A DNA stretch of 64,000 nt, taken from the NCBI RefSeq assembly GCF_048323655.1, contig NZ_JBLUWW010000003.1:558001-622000 (forward strand). The letters are read 5' to 3'. The translations under genes were made by a program, and so were the position numbers. The DNA is from Salinimicrobium soli. Lineage in GTDB: Bacteria > Bacteroidota > Bacteroidia > Flavobacteriales > Flavobacteriaceae. A model generated the notes under the pieces. It ran no database searches. It worked only from the letters and a program-made list of their open reading frames with translations, and was not told where the DNA came from. Within the stretch, counting starts at the first letter, position 1, and the number at the start of each line of letters is the position of its first letter. Positions 1 through 8,021 of the stretch are shown one piece after another.

Positions 1-842
1 AGAATGCCATTTACTGTAGGGAAGCAAAGAAATTGGGAACTGATGTTCTACGGAAGGCACTTAAAAAAGCCAATTGGGAAGCAGATTCATTGGATTATAT
101 TATTACGGTTAGTTGTACCGGGATCATGATCCCTTCACTGGATGCCTATCTTATCAACGAACTGGGATTGCGACGGGATATTGTTCGTTTACCGGTGACC
201 GAAATGGGTTGTGCAGCCGGAATTTCCGGAATTATTTATGCCAGTAATTTTTTAAAAGCTCACAAAGGGAAAAGAGCAGCCGTGGTGGCTGTAGAAAGTC
301 CCACCGCCACTTTACAACTCGATGATTTTTCTATGGCCAATATGGTGAGCGCCGCCATTTTTGGAGATGGTGCCGCGTGTACTTTGTTATCTTCGGAAGA
401 AAACGCTGAAGGGCCCGAAATAATTGGTCACGACATGTATCACTTTTTTGATGCTACACATCTTATGGGATTTGACCTCACCAACAACGGTCTCAAAATG
501 ATCCTGGATCCTGCAGTGCCAGAAACCATCGCCGAACATTTTCCGGAGATCATCCACCCGTTCCTGGAAAAGTATGGCAGCAGTATTGAAAAAGTAGATC
601 ATCTAATTTTTCATCCCGGTGGAAAGAAGATCGTGCAAACGGTTGAAGATCTTTTTGGTAACTTAGGAAAGAATATAGATGACACGAAAGAGGTACTGCG
701 GTTATTTGGCAATATGAGCAGCGCTACTGTACTCTATGTTCTGGAACGTTTCATGGAAAAACCAATCCCGAAAGGGGAACAGGGCTTTATGCTGAGCTTT
801 GGCCCGGGATTTTCTGCCCAAAAAATACTCTTGCAATGGTAA
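1..842 (+). CDS. Type III polyketide synthase (chalcone/stilbene synthase-like), 5'-truncated
   Basis: The reading frame is open from the window edge, so the true start lies upstream; about 280 C-terminal residues are present. The Cys-His-Asn triad of type III PKSs is complete: Cys in MGCAAGISG (codon at 210), His in FHPGGKK (codon at 612), Asn in GNMSSAT (codon at 711), with a final FGPGFS motif matching the family's GFGPG loop. Enzymes of this family extend an acyl starter with malonyl-CoA and cyclise it to pyrones, resorcinols or phloroglucinols. The stop overlaps the next start (ATGGTAA), and the operon supplies a ketosynthase, dehydratase, reductase, ACP and PPTase, so I infer an ACP-bound fatty or polyene acyl starter. 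The product is not predictable from sequence. Confidence 0.93.
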   Translation, partial: NAIYCREAKKLGTDVLRKALKKANWEADSLDYIITVSCTGIMIPSLDAYLINELGLRRDIVRLPVTEMGCAAGISGIIYASNFLKAHKGKRAAVVAVESPTATLQLDDFSMANMVSAAIFGDGAACTLLSSEENAEGPEIIGHDMYHFFDATHLMGFDLTNNGLKMILDPAVPETIAEHFPEIIHPFLEKYGSSIEKVDHLIFHPGGKKIVQTVEDLFGNLGKNIDDTKEVLRLFGNMSSATVLYVLERFMEKPIPKGEQGFMLSFGPGFSAQKILLQW

Positions 843-1630
843 AAGAATTTGAAGGAAAAGATTACTGGGGCCTTGTCCTCGGAGGCAGTAGTGGCCTTGG
901 TTTCGCCTCAGCCAAAAAACTCGCGCAACACGGAATGAACATCATAATCGTTCACCGCGACAGGAAAGATGATCTCCCCGAGATCAAGGAATCTTTTGAA
1001 GAGATTAGGAATCTGGGTGTACTGGTTCATTCTTTTAACGTGGATGCCACACGCCGGGAACGTAGAGAGGAGATCGTTGATGAAATGAAAGAGATCCTGG
1101 GTGAAAAAGGGAAAATAAGGACACTTTTGCACAGCATCTCAAAGGGTAATTTGAAGTCCATGTTGGGAGACGAGCCTACTTTAAAGAATGACGACTTTCA
1201 GCAAACCATAGATGCCATGGCCATCAGTCTCTATGATTGGACCAAACTTGTATTTGATCACGGTCTTTTTGCCAAAGACGGTAGAATTCTTTCCTTTACG
1301 AGTGAAGGCAATACAAAGGCCTGGAAAGATTACGCTGCGGTTTCAGCTGCCAAGGTCGCCCTGGAAGCAATAACCAGGAGCATTGCCCTGGAATTTGCTC
1401 CTGAAGGTATCAGGGCCAACTGTATTCAAGCCGGGGTTACTGTCACCCGTTCCTTCCAAATGATTCCGGGTTATGAGACTCTCAGGGTGCATGCGCTGAA
1501 GAGAAATCCATTCCGTAGGCTTACAACTCCTGCCGACGTTGGTAATGCCGTGTATTTGCTTAGCAAGGATGAGGCAAGTTGGATCACCGGAACCGTGATA
1601 CCCGTGAATGGTGGAGAACATCTCAAATAG
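836..1630 (+). CDS. FabI-like enoyl-ACP reductase / short-chain dehydrogenase
   Basis: A 264-residue Rossmann-fold SDR. The nucleotide-binding loop is GGSSGLG (residues 16-22) and the catalytic pair is Tyr166 and Lys173, i.e. Y-x6-K, the spacing of FabI-type enoyl-ACP reductases rather than the Y-x3-K of FabG-type ketoreductases. The C-terminal half (GIRANCIQAG, then WITGTVIPVNGG) is typical of the superfamily. The start overlaps the PKS stop by 7 bp, which implies translational coupling. In the operon it would reduce an ACP-bound intermediate made by the adjacent ketosynthase and dehydratase. No separate ketoreductase is visible, so this enzyme may cover another reduction, or the ketoreductase comes from upstream or from primary metabolism. 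Confidence 0.85.
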   Translation: MVKEFEGKDYWGLVLGGSSGLGFASAKKLAQHGMNIIIVHRDRKDDLPEIKESFEEIRNLGVLVHSFNVDATRRERREEIVDEMKEILGEKGKIRTLLHSISKGNLKSMLGDEPTLKNDDFQQTIDAMAISLYDWTKLVFDHGLFAKDGRILSFTSEGNTKAWKDYAAVSAAKVALEAITRSIALEFAPEGIRANCIQAGVTVTRSFQMIPGYETLRVHALKRNPFRRLTTPADVGNAVYLLSKDEASWITGTVIPVNGGEHLK

Positions 1631-1640
1631 GATCAACTCT

Positions 1641-2096
1641 ATGGCGACAGAACTTCCCAGAATGCACCAGGAAATAATCGATCAGCTCCCGTATGAATCT
1701 CCTTTTTTGTTTGTAGATGAACTGGAAGAGGTGCATGATAATGGAGTGACCGGTACTTTCACTTTTTCCCCTGATCAATTCTTTTACAAAGGACATTTTC
1801 GGGATAAACCGGTAACTCCCGGGGTGATTTTGACCGAATGTATGGCCCAGATCGGACTGGTTTCTCTGGGTATTTATTTACTCAGAGCTGAAGAATCTGA
1901 AGAAAGACAGGTCGCTTTGTCTCATACTGATGTACATTTTTACCTGCCGGTATTTCCCGGGGAGAAGGTTTGGGTGACTTCGGAAAAGAAATATTTCCGG
2001 TTTCAAAAATTGAAGTGTAAAGTTGAAATGAAGAACGCAGCCGGAAAATTGGTTGGACGCGGAGAGATCTCAGGAATGATCAGAAACTATGAATAG
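1641..2096 (+). CDS. FabZ/FabA-like 3-hydroxyacyl-ACP dehydratase
   Basis: A 151-residue hotdog-fold protein. The FabZ signature is clear: YKGHFRDKPVTPGVILTE followed by CMAQIG, giving catalytic His52 and Glu66. Its role would be dehydration of a 3-hydroxyacyl-ACP during chain building for the type III PKS. The frame is open from an ATG at 1608, but that start would overlap the reductase by 23 bp; the ATG at 1641, with an AGGA about 10 bases upstream, places the conserved QLPYESPFLFVD segment at the usual distance from the N-terminus and is preferred. It overlaps the following ketosynthase start by 8 bp. Confidence 0.88.
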   Translation: MATELPRMHQEIIDQLPYESPFLFVDELEEVHDNGVTGTFTFSPDQFFYKGHFRDKPVTPGVILTECMAQIGLVSLGIYLLRAEESEERQVALSHTDVHFYLPVFPGEKVWVTSEKKYFRFQKLKCKVEMKNAAGKLVGRGEISGMIRNYE

Positions 2097-3354
2097 AAGA
2101 GTGGTTATTACCGGAATGGGGATCACCGCCCCGAATGGAATAGGTTTACCGGCCTTTGAAATAGCTTTAAAGGAAGGGATTAGCGGAATTAGAAAAGAGC
2201 CTGAACTGGAAAAACTTAAATTCAGATGCCAGGTTGCCGGAAGACCGCAAGTGACTGAAGAGATGCTGCAAAACAATTTCACCTCACTGGAACTCAAAGA
2301 TCTAAACAGCAGCGGAATAGTATATGGAGTTCTGGCAGGTATGGAAGCCTGGAGGGATGCAGGCCTGGAAGGAGATAGTGATGAAACAGATTACGACTCA
2401 GGGATCATCTTCGGTACGGGCATTTTAGGTGTGGATAAATTCAGGGAAGCCATTCATCTAATTGATGATAAGAATACCCGTCGCCTGGGTAGTACCAGTG
2501 TGGTGCAAACCATGGCCAGCGGAATAAGCGCTTATTTGAACAGTAAGACCGGCTGCGGAAATATGGTCACCACCAATTCTTCGGCCTGTACTACAGGAAC
2601 AGAAGCAGTGATACAGGCGTATGAACGGATAAAATGCGGAAAAGCGAAAAGGATCTTAGCCGGAAGTTGTGGCGAAAGTGGCCCATACATCTGGGGCGGT
2701 TTTGATGCCATGCGCATTCTTCCTTACCAGTACAATGAACGGCCGCAGGAGAGCTCTAGACCAATGAGTGCTTCAGCTGCAGGTTTTGTTCCGGGAAGTG
2801 GAGCAGGGGCATTGGTATTGGAAGAATATGAATCCGCTAGGAAGCGGGGAGCAAAGATCTATGCTGAGGTTCTGGGCGGCCATTTAAATTCCGGAGGCCA
2901 GCGGAATGGTGGAAGCATGACGGCCCCAAATTCAGAAGCGGTGGTGCGTTGTATTCAAAAAGCTATGGAAGAAGCAGGAGTTTCTCCTGGAGAAATAGAC
3001 AGTATCAACGGGCATCTTACGGCCACTGGAAAAGATACTACCGAGATCAGGAACTGGAGCGAGGCGCTGCAGAGAAAAGGAAATGATTTTCCACTAATAA
3101 ATAGCCTTAAAGGCTGGACCGGCCATGGGTTAAGTGCTTCCGGAAGTATGGAATGCGTGGCTGCAGTATTGCAGATCAAAAATGATTTTGTCTTTGGGAA
3201 TGCGAACTGTGAGGACCTGCATCCCGACATTAAAGCAATTACCGGGCGCAGAAATGTGCCGACAAAAACACATTTTAGAAGAGTCAATACAGTCATTAAA
3301 GCCAGTTTCGGCTTTGGTGACGTCAACGGAGTCGTGGTTTTTAGAAGCCTTTAA
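2089..3354 (+). CDS. Beta-ketoacyl-ACP synthase, FabF/KAS II-like
   Basis: A 421-residue thiolase-fold condensing enzyme. The Cys-His-His triad is visible as Cys167 (NSSACTTG), His309 (INGHLTATG) and His346 (KGWTGHGLSASG), with the structural lysine Lys341. This is the arrangement of decarboxylative, malonyl-ACP-using KAS I/II enzymes. It should extend an acyl chain on the ACP encoded 2 bp downstream. The 308-GHLTATGKDTTE segment replaces the usual HGTGTxxND of FabF, so it is a specialised paralogue rather than the housekeeping enzyme. Overlaps on both sides point to one transcript. Confidence 0.9.
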   Translation: MNRRVVITGMGITAPNGIGLPAFEIALKEGISGIRKEPELEKLKFRCQVAGRPQVTEEMLQNNFTSLELKDLNSSGIVYGVLAGMEAWRDAGLEGDSDETDYDSGIIFGTGILGVDKFREAIHLIDDKNTRRLGSTSVVQTMASGISAYLNSKTGCGNMVTTNSSACTTGTEAVIQAYERIKCGKAKRILAGSCGESGPYIWGGFDAMRILPYQYNERPQESSRPMSASAAGFVPGSGAGALVLEEYESARKRGAKIYAEVLGGHLNSGGQRNGGSMTAPNSEAVVRCIQKAMEEAGVSPGEIDSINGHLTATGKDTTEIRNWSEALQRKGNDFPLINSLKGWTGHGLSASGSMECVAAVLQIKNDFVFGNANCEDLHPDIKAITGRRNVPTKTHFRRVNTVIKASFGFGDVNGVVVFRSL

Positions 3355-3356
3355 AC

Positions 3357-3641
3357 ATGGATGAACCCCAAATAAATAATTATGATATGGAAACAAAAGA
3401 AATTATTTACTGCCTCAAAAAGATCGTGAAACCATATGTTCAGAATGACCTGGCTTTTCAGGAATTTGGAAAGGATACAGATTTTGTGAGAGACCTCGAG
3501 ATCAATTCTGCCAATTTGGTAGATATTGTTCTGGATGTGGAAGATGAATTTGATATCGCCATAGATAATGAATCCATGGATAGTATGCTCACCGTGCAGG
3601 ATGCTGTTCATATTATCAAACAGAAGCAAAAAGAGCAGTGA
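3357..3641 (+). CDS. Acyl carrier protein
   Basis: A 94-residue acidic four-helix carrier protein. The attachment serine is most likely Ser51 in DLEINSANLVDIV, where ordinary ACPs carry DSLD; the flanking helix II pattern (LVDIVLDVEDEFDI) is otherwise canonical. The change of the Asp before Ser to Asn suggests recognition by the PPTase encoded next to it. It starts 2 bp after the ketosynthase and its TGA stop overlaps the GTG start of the PPTase. It would carry the growing chain between the ketosynthase, dehydratase, reductase and type III PKS of this operon. A second Met at residue 11 is an alternative start. Confidence 0.85.
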   Translation: MDEPQINNYDMETKEIIYCLKKIVKPYVQNDLAFQEFGKDTDFVRDLEINSANLVDIVLDVEDEFDIAIDNESMDSMLTVQDAVHIIKQKQKEQ

Positions 3642-4219
3642 TAGGCAACGATGTGGTAGATCTGGCCGTGGCCGCCGAACAAAGTAACTGGAGCCGGAAA
3701 GGATTTCTGGAAAAGGTCTTTTCTTCGGAAGAGAAGGCATTGATCAGAAATTCTGAAGATCCTCACAAAATGGTGTGGCTGCTGTGGAGCATGAAAGAAG
3801 CTGTCTACAAGGCCCACCAGCGAAAGTTTGATCTTCCCAGAAGGCTGTCCTGGCGGGATCTGATCTGTTTCGTAGAAAAGAACGAAAGGGGAGAGGTTAC
3901 AGGAAAAGTGGAGCACCTGGGAAAAGTTTATTACACATTTTCAGAGGTCACGCAACACTACATCCATACCACTGCTATTGATCCTTCAGAAAGAGGTTCT
4001 AAAAAGCTCATTTTTGAAGCCTCTTCAGAAGTAATGAAACAAAAATTCCTCCAGGATATCAGCAAAGATTTTTCTGTTGAATTAGAGCTTCTGTGCCTGC
4101 AGAAAAATTCCGAAGGGATTCCAACAATATACTACAAAAATCATCCTTTTTTTACTGCTTTTTCACTGAGTAGCCACGGGAAATATGCTGCTTTTAGCCG
4201 GGCGTTAATGAACTGCTAA
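3638..4219 (+). CDS. 4'-phosphopantetheinyl transferase
   Basis: A 193-residue protein with the two PPTase motifs: IGNDVVDL at residues 2-9 and WSMKEAVYK at residues 50-58 (Mg2+-binding Asp/Glu residues and the catalytic Lys region). It transfers the phosphopantetheine arm of CoA to the serine of a carrier protein, most simply the ACP encoded immediately upstream. The start is GTG within the ACP stop (GTGA), the usual design for coupled translation. The N-terminus begins directly with the GxD motif, as in AcpS and Sfp-like enzymes. It is the last gene of the operon; an 81-bp gap with a promoter-like element follows. Confidence 0.88.
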   Translation: MIGNDVVDLAVAAEQSNWSRKGFLEKVFSSEEKALIRNSEDPHKMVWLLWSMKEAVYKAHQRKFDLPRRLSWRDLICFVEKNERGEVTGKVEHLGKVYYTFSEVTQHYIHTTAIDPSERGSKKLIFEASSEVMKQKFLQDISKDFSVELELLCLQKNSEGIPTIYYKNHPFFTAFSLSSHGKYAAFSRALMNC

Positions 4220-4244
4220 AGCCCAGTTAAACACTCCTAAATGC

Positions 4245-4276
4245 TTTGGCTGGATTTAGGTGTGGTTGTATATTTA
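4245..4276 (+). promoter_or_regulatory. Bacteroidota-type promoter upstream of the MBL-like gene
   Basis: TTTG at 4245-4248 and TATATTTA at 4269-4276 are separated by 20 bases, close to the Bacteroidota -33/-7 arrangement (TTTG, about 19 bases, TAnnTTTG). The last base of the -7 element deviates. It sits 24 bases before the start codon at 4301. Confidence 0.45.
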
Positions 4277-4300
4277 AAATGAACCCAAAAACGAAAATCA

Positions 4301-5035
4301 ATGAAGGAAGTAGATAAGAAGCAAGTGATAAGCAGCCAGTCGGCTGAATTTATTCAACAAGGGGAAGAAGGTAAGTTCCTGAAGATGATCCCCGATACTT
4401 TTATTATTAAGATGGAAGATGGCACTCAGGGCTATGCAATTCGGCACCTGAACAGGCAGGATATGCTTCTTATTGATACCACTAAAAAAGGAGCTGACAA
4501 AGGTATTAAGCACCTGGTGGAAGAAGGTTATAAGATCAAAGGAATACTGGTCACGAATAAGGAGGCGCTTCAAAAGACCTACGCTCCTTTGAAGACTATT
4601 TCTGAAGATGCCGGGGGAGCACCTATTTTTAGCCATCCGGTAAATAATGTAGACTCCAGTTTTAACGTGCGGGACATCAATGCCAAAAATGACATTTTTG
4701 AGCACTTTTCTGTTTCGCTCACCGATTTTCCTTCGGTTTCAGGAGAAACTGCCGTTGTGTATTCTGAGATCAATGAGGGAATGATCTTTGCCGGAAACAG
4801 TGTTGAAGCTACTCCGTACGACCAGGAAGGGAATGAGATCAAAAAGCCTGACCTGAAAAGTGAAAATAAGAACTATAGCCTTTCCGAAAGTTGGAGAACC
4901 TATATGAGAGAGTTTAGATATTTATTTCCCTACAGGGGAAAGCCAAAATTCAACCTTTCTGAAGGGCAACAAAAAGACCTGATTGTGAAGCTGGGAAGTA
5001 CAGAAAGCATCGGTGGTAGCAATCCAAATTTATAG
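4301..5035 (+). CDS. Degenerate metallo-beta-lactamase-fold-like protein
   Basis: A 244-residue cytoplasmic-looking protein. Pieces of the MBL fold can be recognised: MLLIDTTKKGAD resembles the strand before helix 1, and EEGYKIKGILVTN matches the segment that in true MBL enzymes runs into the HxHxDH zinc motif. Here the histidines are absent (LVTNKEALQK), and the later GMIFAGNSVEATPYDQE resembles the region around the third ligand (FxGDxLF) without it. The C-terminus holds a WRTYMREFRYLFP segment. I infer a catalytically dead or metal-free MBL relative. It has its own promoter-like sequence, so it may not belong to the polyketide operon. Confidence 0.5.
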   Translation: MKEVDKKQVISSQSAEFIQQGEEGKFLKMIPDTFIIKMEDGTQGYAIRHLNRQDMLLIDTTKKGADKGIKHLVEEGYKIKGILVTNKEALQKTYAPLKTISEDAGGAPIFSHPVNNVDSSFNVRDINAKNDIFEHFSVSLTDFPSVSGETAVVYSEINEGMIFAGNSVEATPYDQEGNEIKKPDLKSENKNYSLSESWRTYMREFRYLFPYRGKPKFNLSEGQQKDLIVKLGSTESIGGSNPNL

Positions 5036-5193
5036 GAATACTATATCCCGGAAATCTAATTTTTGAGGATCTTGAAAAGGGCTATTCCTGAAGTAAGTTT
5101 ACGTTATTCCCAATTTTTGATAGTTGATTCCTTTTAGGAAAGAAAATTCCGGGTAACGATTAGAATTTGCTTTTCGGATAGCCTCTCTTCTGT

Positions 5194-5805
5194 TTATTGA
5201 TCGCTTTTCACTTCCTCTTCGGCTTTTTTTACCCTTTCTTCCTGTTCTCTGTCTTTATTTTTAGATTGGCTTTCATTTGGATCTTCATTTTGAGAATCAC
5301 TATCTACTAAAGGATGATCGGTCTTCTTGAAGCCTACAATCTCTATCACATTTGCTATAGTTCCGTAGAGCATTGTGATGACAGCAATAAAACCACCTCC
5401 CAAAATAGCCGACATGGTAAGGCTCACATAATAAATAATGGAGAACCAGGACTGCGGTACCTCTTCAGATTCGGTAATGGGCAGGTTTAGGACCAGAAAG
5501 GTAAGAACGGCGGCAACAATCAGGATGGTATCTGACTTCGCTACAGTAAGTACGTGTGAATAATGAGCATTGGAAAGCCGTGTTTTTGCCGATCGGCTAA
5601 GGCTTATAAGAGTAAGCATTAAGGCAAGAATAGTTGATCCTCCTAAAATCACCGTATTACATAAAATGTTTATTCCGGAAAGGGAAGAGGTGAGCAATTC
5701 TTTTGCGTGGTAACCGGAAACTTCCCCAAGTATATAGGTAGCGGTTCCCAAAATTACTGTAGATACAGCTCCACCAGCAATTGCCCGTTTAACGATAAGA
5801 TTCAT
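5194..5805 (-). CDS. Membrane protein of unknown function, four predicted TM helices
   Basis: A 203-residue protein. Hydrophobic stretches lie at about residues 5-27, 44-68, 92-111 and 122-150, followed by a highly charged C-terminal tail (residues 165-203, rich in Asp, Glu, Lys and Gln) that would lie in the cytoplasm. No family was recognised. It is divergent from the aconitase gene and has no obvious operon partner. The tail's abrupt polar composition suggests a disordered interaction region; this is inference only. Confidence 0.6.
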   Translation of the reverse strand: MNLIVKRAIAGGAVSTVILGTATYILGEVSGYHAKELLTSSLSGINILCNTVILGGSTILALMLTLISLSRSAKTRLSNAHYSHVLTVAKSDTILIVAAVLTFLVLNLPITESEEVPQSWFSIIYYVSLTMSAILGGGFIAVITMLYGTIANVIEIVGFKKTDHPLVDSDSQNEDPNESQSKNKDREQEERVKKAEEEVKSDQ

Positions 5806-5929
5806 TGACTCGAATTTTTGGTAATTCTGAAGTTAAATCTTTCTCTATTAAATTACTATAAGATATTGTTAAACCGCCCAAAGGTCTATCCGAATTTTGA
5901 TAATTTGAAGGAAAGAAAAGCTAAAGATC

Positions 5930-7966
5930 ATGTCCAAACTCAATGTTACCCAAAAACTGATTAAAAGCCATTTACTAAAGGGAGAAATGACTCCCGGAAA
6001 GGAAATAGGAATTAAAATAGACCAGGCTCTTCTACAAGATGCTACAGGAACTTTGGTACAACTCGAACTGGAGGCCATGGGCCTGGATAAGGCCAAAACA
6101 GAAGTAGCCGTTCAATACGTGGATCACAACCTTCTTCAAACAGATTTCAAGAACGCAGATGACCATGCATTCCTGTTGTCAGCTTCCCAACGCTTTGGGA
6201 TCTGGTACAGCCGCCCGGGAAATGGAGTAAGTCACCCTGTCCATATGGAACGCTTCGGAAAGCCGGGGAAAACAATGGTTGGATCTGACAGTCATACTCC
6301 TGCAGCGGGATCATTGGGAATGCTCGCTATTGGAACCGGTGGTCTGGACGTGGCAGCAGCCATTGCCGGACAACCTTATTTCGTAAAAATGCCCCAGGTA
6401 ATGGGAGTAAAACTTACCGGAAAGTTACCGGACTGGGTGAGTGCTAAAGATGTCATCCTTGAAATGCTTAGGCGCTATGATGTAAAAGGCGGGGTGGGTA
6501 AGGTAATTGAGTATTATGGAGACGGTCTCAAAGAGTTGAGCGCCATGGACCGACATGTGATTGCCAATATGGGCGCCGAACTTGGGGCTACCACTACAGT
6601 ATTTCCCAGTGACCAGGAAACCAAAAGATTCCTGAGAAGTCAGGGGAGGGAAGAGGACTGGACCGAGTTGATTGCCGATGAAGGCTGCACATATGACCTT
6701 GAAGATGAGATCATTCTTGACGACCTCATTCCTCTAATAGCTTTACCTACGAGTCCGGGGAATGTGGTGCCGGTAAGGGAAGTCGAAGGGCAGGAAATTG
6801 GGCAGGTGGTAATAGGTTCATCTGCAAACCCGGGGATCAGGGATTTCTGGACCGCTGGAGCTATAGTAGCGGGAAAAGCCACCCGGGAGGAAGTTTCTTT
6901 TGACATAAATCCAACTAGCCGGCAGCTCATACAAAACCTGATAGATAATAAAGGTTTTGAAAACCTTATAGCCGCAGGAGCACGATTTCATCAGTCCGGA
7001 TGTATGGGTTGTATAGGAATGGGACAGGCCCCGGCATCAGATACTATAAGCCTTAGGACGATGCCCCGTAACTTCCCCAGTCGTTCGGGAACCGAGGATG
7101 ACCGGGTACATTTATGCAGTCCTGAAACGGCTGCTGCTTCGGCACTCACAGGAAAGATCACAGATCCGCGGGACCTGGAGAAGTTGTACGATATGAAATA
7201 TCCGAGATATGAGTATCCCGAAATAGAGATCATCAACACCATGATGCTGGTAAAACCTCCCGAAGACGGTACCAAGGTGGAACTCAAAAAAGGTCCGAAT
7301 ATTAAGTCTCTTCCGTACATCGAGCCTTTAAGGGAGAGCTATAATGTTCCGGTTCTCCTAAAAATGGGAGATAATATTTCGACCGATGAAATTTTAAGAG
7401 CAGGAGCAGAGGTACTGCCTTTCCGTAGTAACCTTCCAGAGATCAGTAAATTTTCTTTTTCAGTTATTGATGATACCTTCTACGATAGGGCGCAGCAAGC
7501 CAAAACAGATTCTGGCGGACATATCGTGGTAGCCCGAGACAATTACGCACAGGGGTCGAGCAGGGAACACGCGGCACTTGCTCCTAAATACTTGGGACAA
7601 GTGGCTGTGATTGCCAATTCGTATGCCCGAATTGCATGGCAGAATTTGGTCAATTTCGGAATACTTCCGTTGGAATTCATTGATATTGCCGATTACGACA
7701 AAATTGAACAAGGCGATCTTGTTTGCTTTAAAAATCTAAGGGAAGATGTGCAAAACCGAAATAACATTCGGGTGATGGTCGAAAAAGCGGAAAAAGGAGC
7801 GAAGCCAATAGAGTTTGAGACTAAACACAGTCTTAGTGACCGGCAGATCCAAATATTACTGAAGGGTGGGATCATCAATGAATTCAAGGAACGATTGAGA
7901 AATCAGGATGTGCATGCCGTAGATAAAAACACCATTACAGATAATGAAAGGCAACAGATAAAATAG
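5930..7966 (+). CDS. acn: Aconitate hydratase (short, bacterial/Aquifex-type)
   Basis: A 678-residue aconitase that interconverts citrate and isocitrate in the TCA cycle, shorter than the roughly 890-residue AcnA and 860-residue AcnB. Visible motifs are GSDSHTPAAGSLGMLAIG (residues 118-135), the Fe-S ligands GCMGCIGMGQ (Cys358, Cys361), and swivel-domain motifs DNISTDEI and YAQGSSREHAALAP near the C-terminus. At the position of the third cluster cysteine (GSCTN in classical aconitases) this protein reads GSSAN, with Ser298; this may be a trait of the subfamily, which I cannot check here. It stands alone and ends at a bidirectional terminator shared with the CDF gene. Confidence 0.9.
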   Translation: MSKLNVTQKLIKSHLLKGEMTPGKEIGIKIDQALLQDATGTLVQLELEAMGLDKAKTEVAVQYVDHNLLQTDFKNADDHAFLLSASQRFGIWYSRPGNGVSHPVHMERFGKPGKTMVGSDSHTPAAGSLGMLAIGTGGLDVAAAIAGQPYFVKMPQVMGVKLTGKLPDWVSAKDVILEMLRRYDVKGGVGKVIEYYGDGLKELSAMDRHVIANMGAELGATTTVFPSDQETKRFLRSQGREEDWTELIADEGCTYDLEDEIILDDLIPLIALPTSPGNVVPVREVEGQEIGQVVIGSSANPGIRDFWTAGAIVAGKATREEVSFDINPTSRQLIQNLIDNKGFENLIAAGARFHQSGCMGCIGMGQAPASDTISLRTMPRNFPSRSGTEDDRVHLCSPETAAASALTGKITDPRDLEKLYDMKYPRYEYPEIEIINTMMLVKPPEDGTKVELKKGPNIKSLPYIEPLRESYNVPVLLKMGDNISTDEILRAGAEVLPFRSNLPEISKFSFSVIDDTFYDRAQQAKTDSGGHIVVARDNYAQGSSREHAALAPKYLGQVAVIANSYARIAWQNLVNFGILPLEFIDIADYDKIEQGDLVCFKNLREDVQNRNNIRVMVEKAEKGAKPIEFETKHSLSDRQIQILLKGGIINEFKERLRNQDVHAVDKNTITDNERQQIK

Positions 7967-7984
7967 AAGACTCCAGAAAGTCTG

Positions 7985-8021
7985 AAAAAAGGCCGGGGCT
8001 TATTTAGCAGCGGCCTTTTTT
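7985..8021. terminator. Bidirectional terminator between acn and the CDF gene
   Basis: A6-GGCCG at 7985-7995 pairs with CGGCC-T6 at 8011-8021, giving an 11-bp stem with a 15-base loop and U-tracts on both strands. The stem overlaps the last codons of the convergent CDF gene. Confidence 0.8.
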
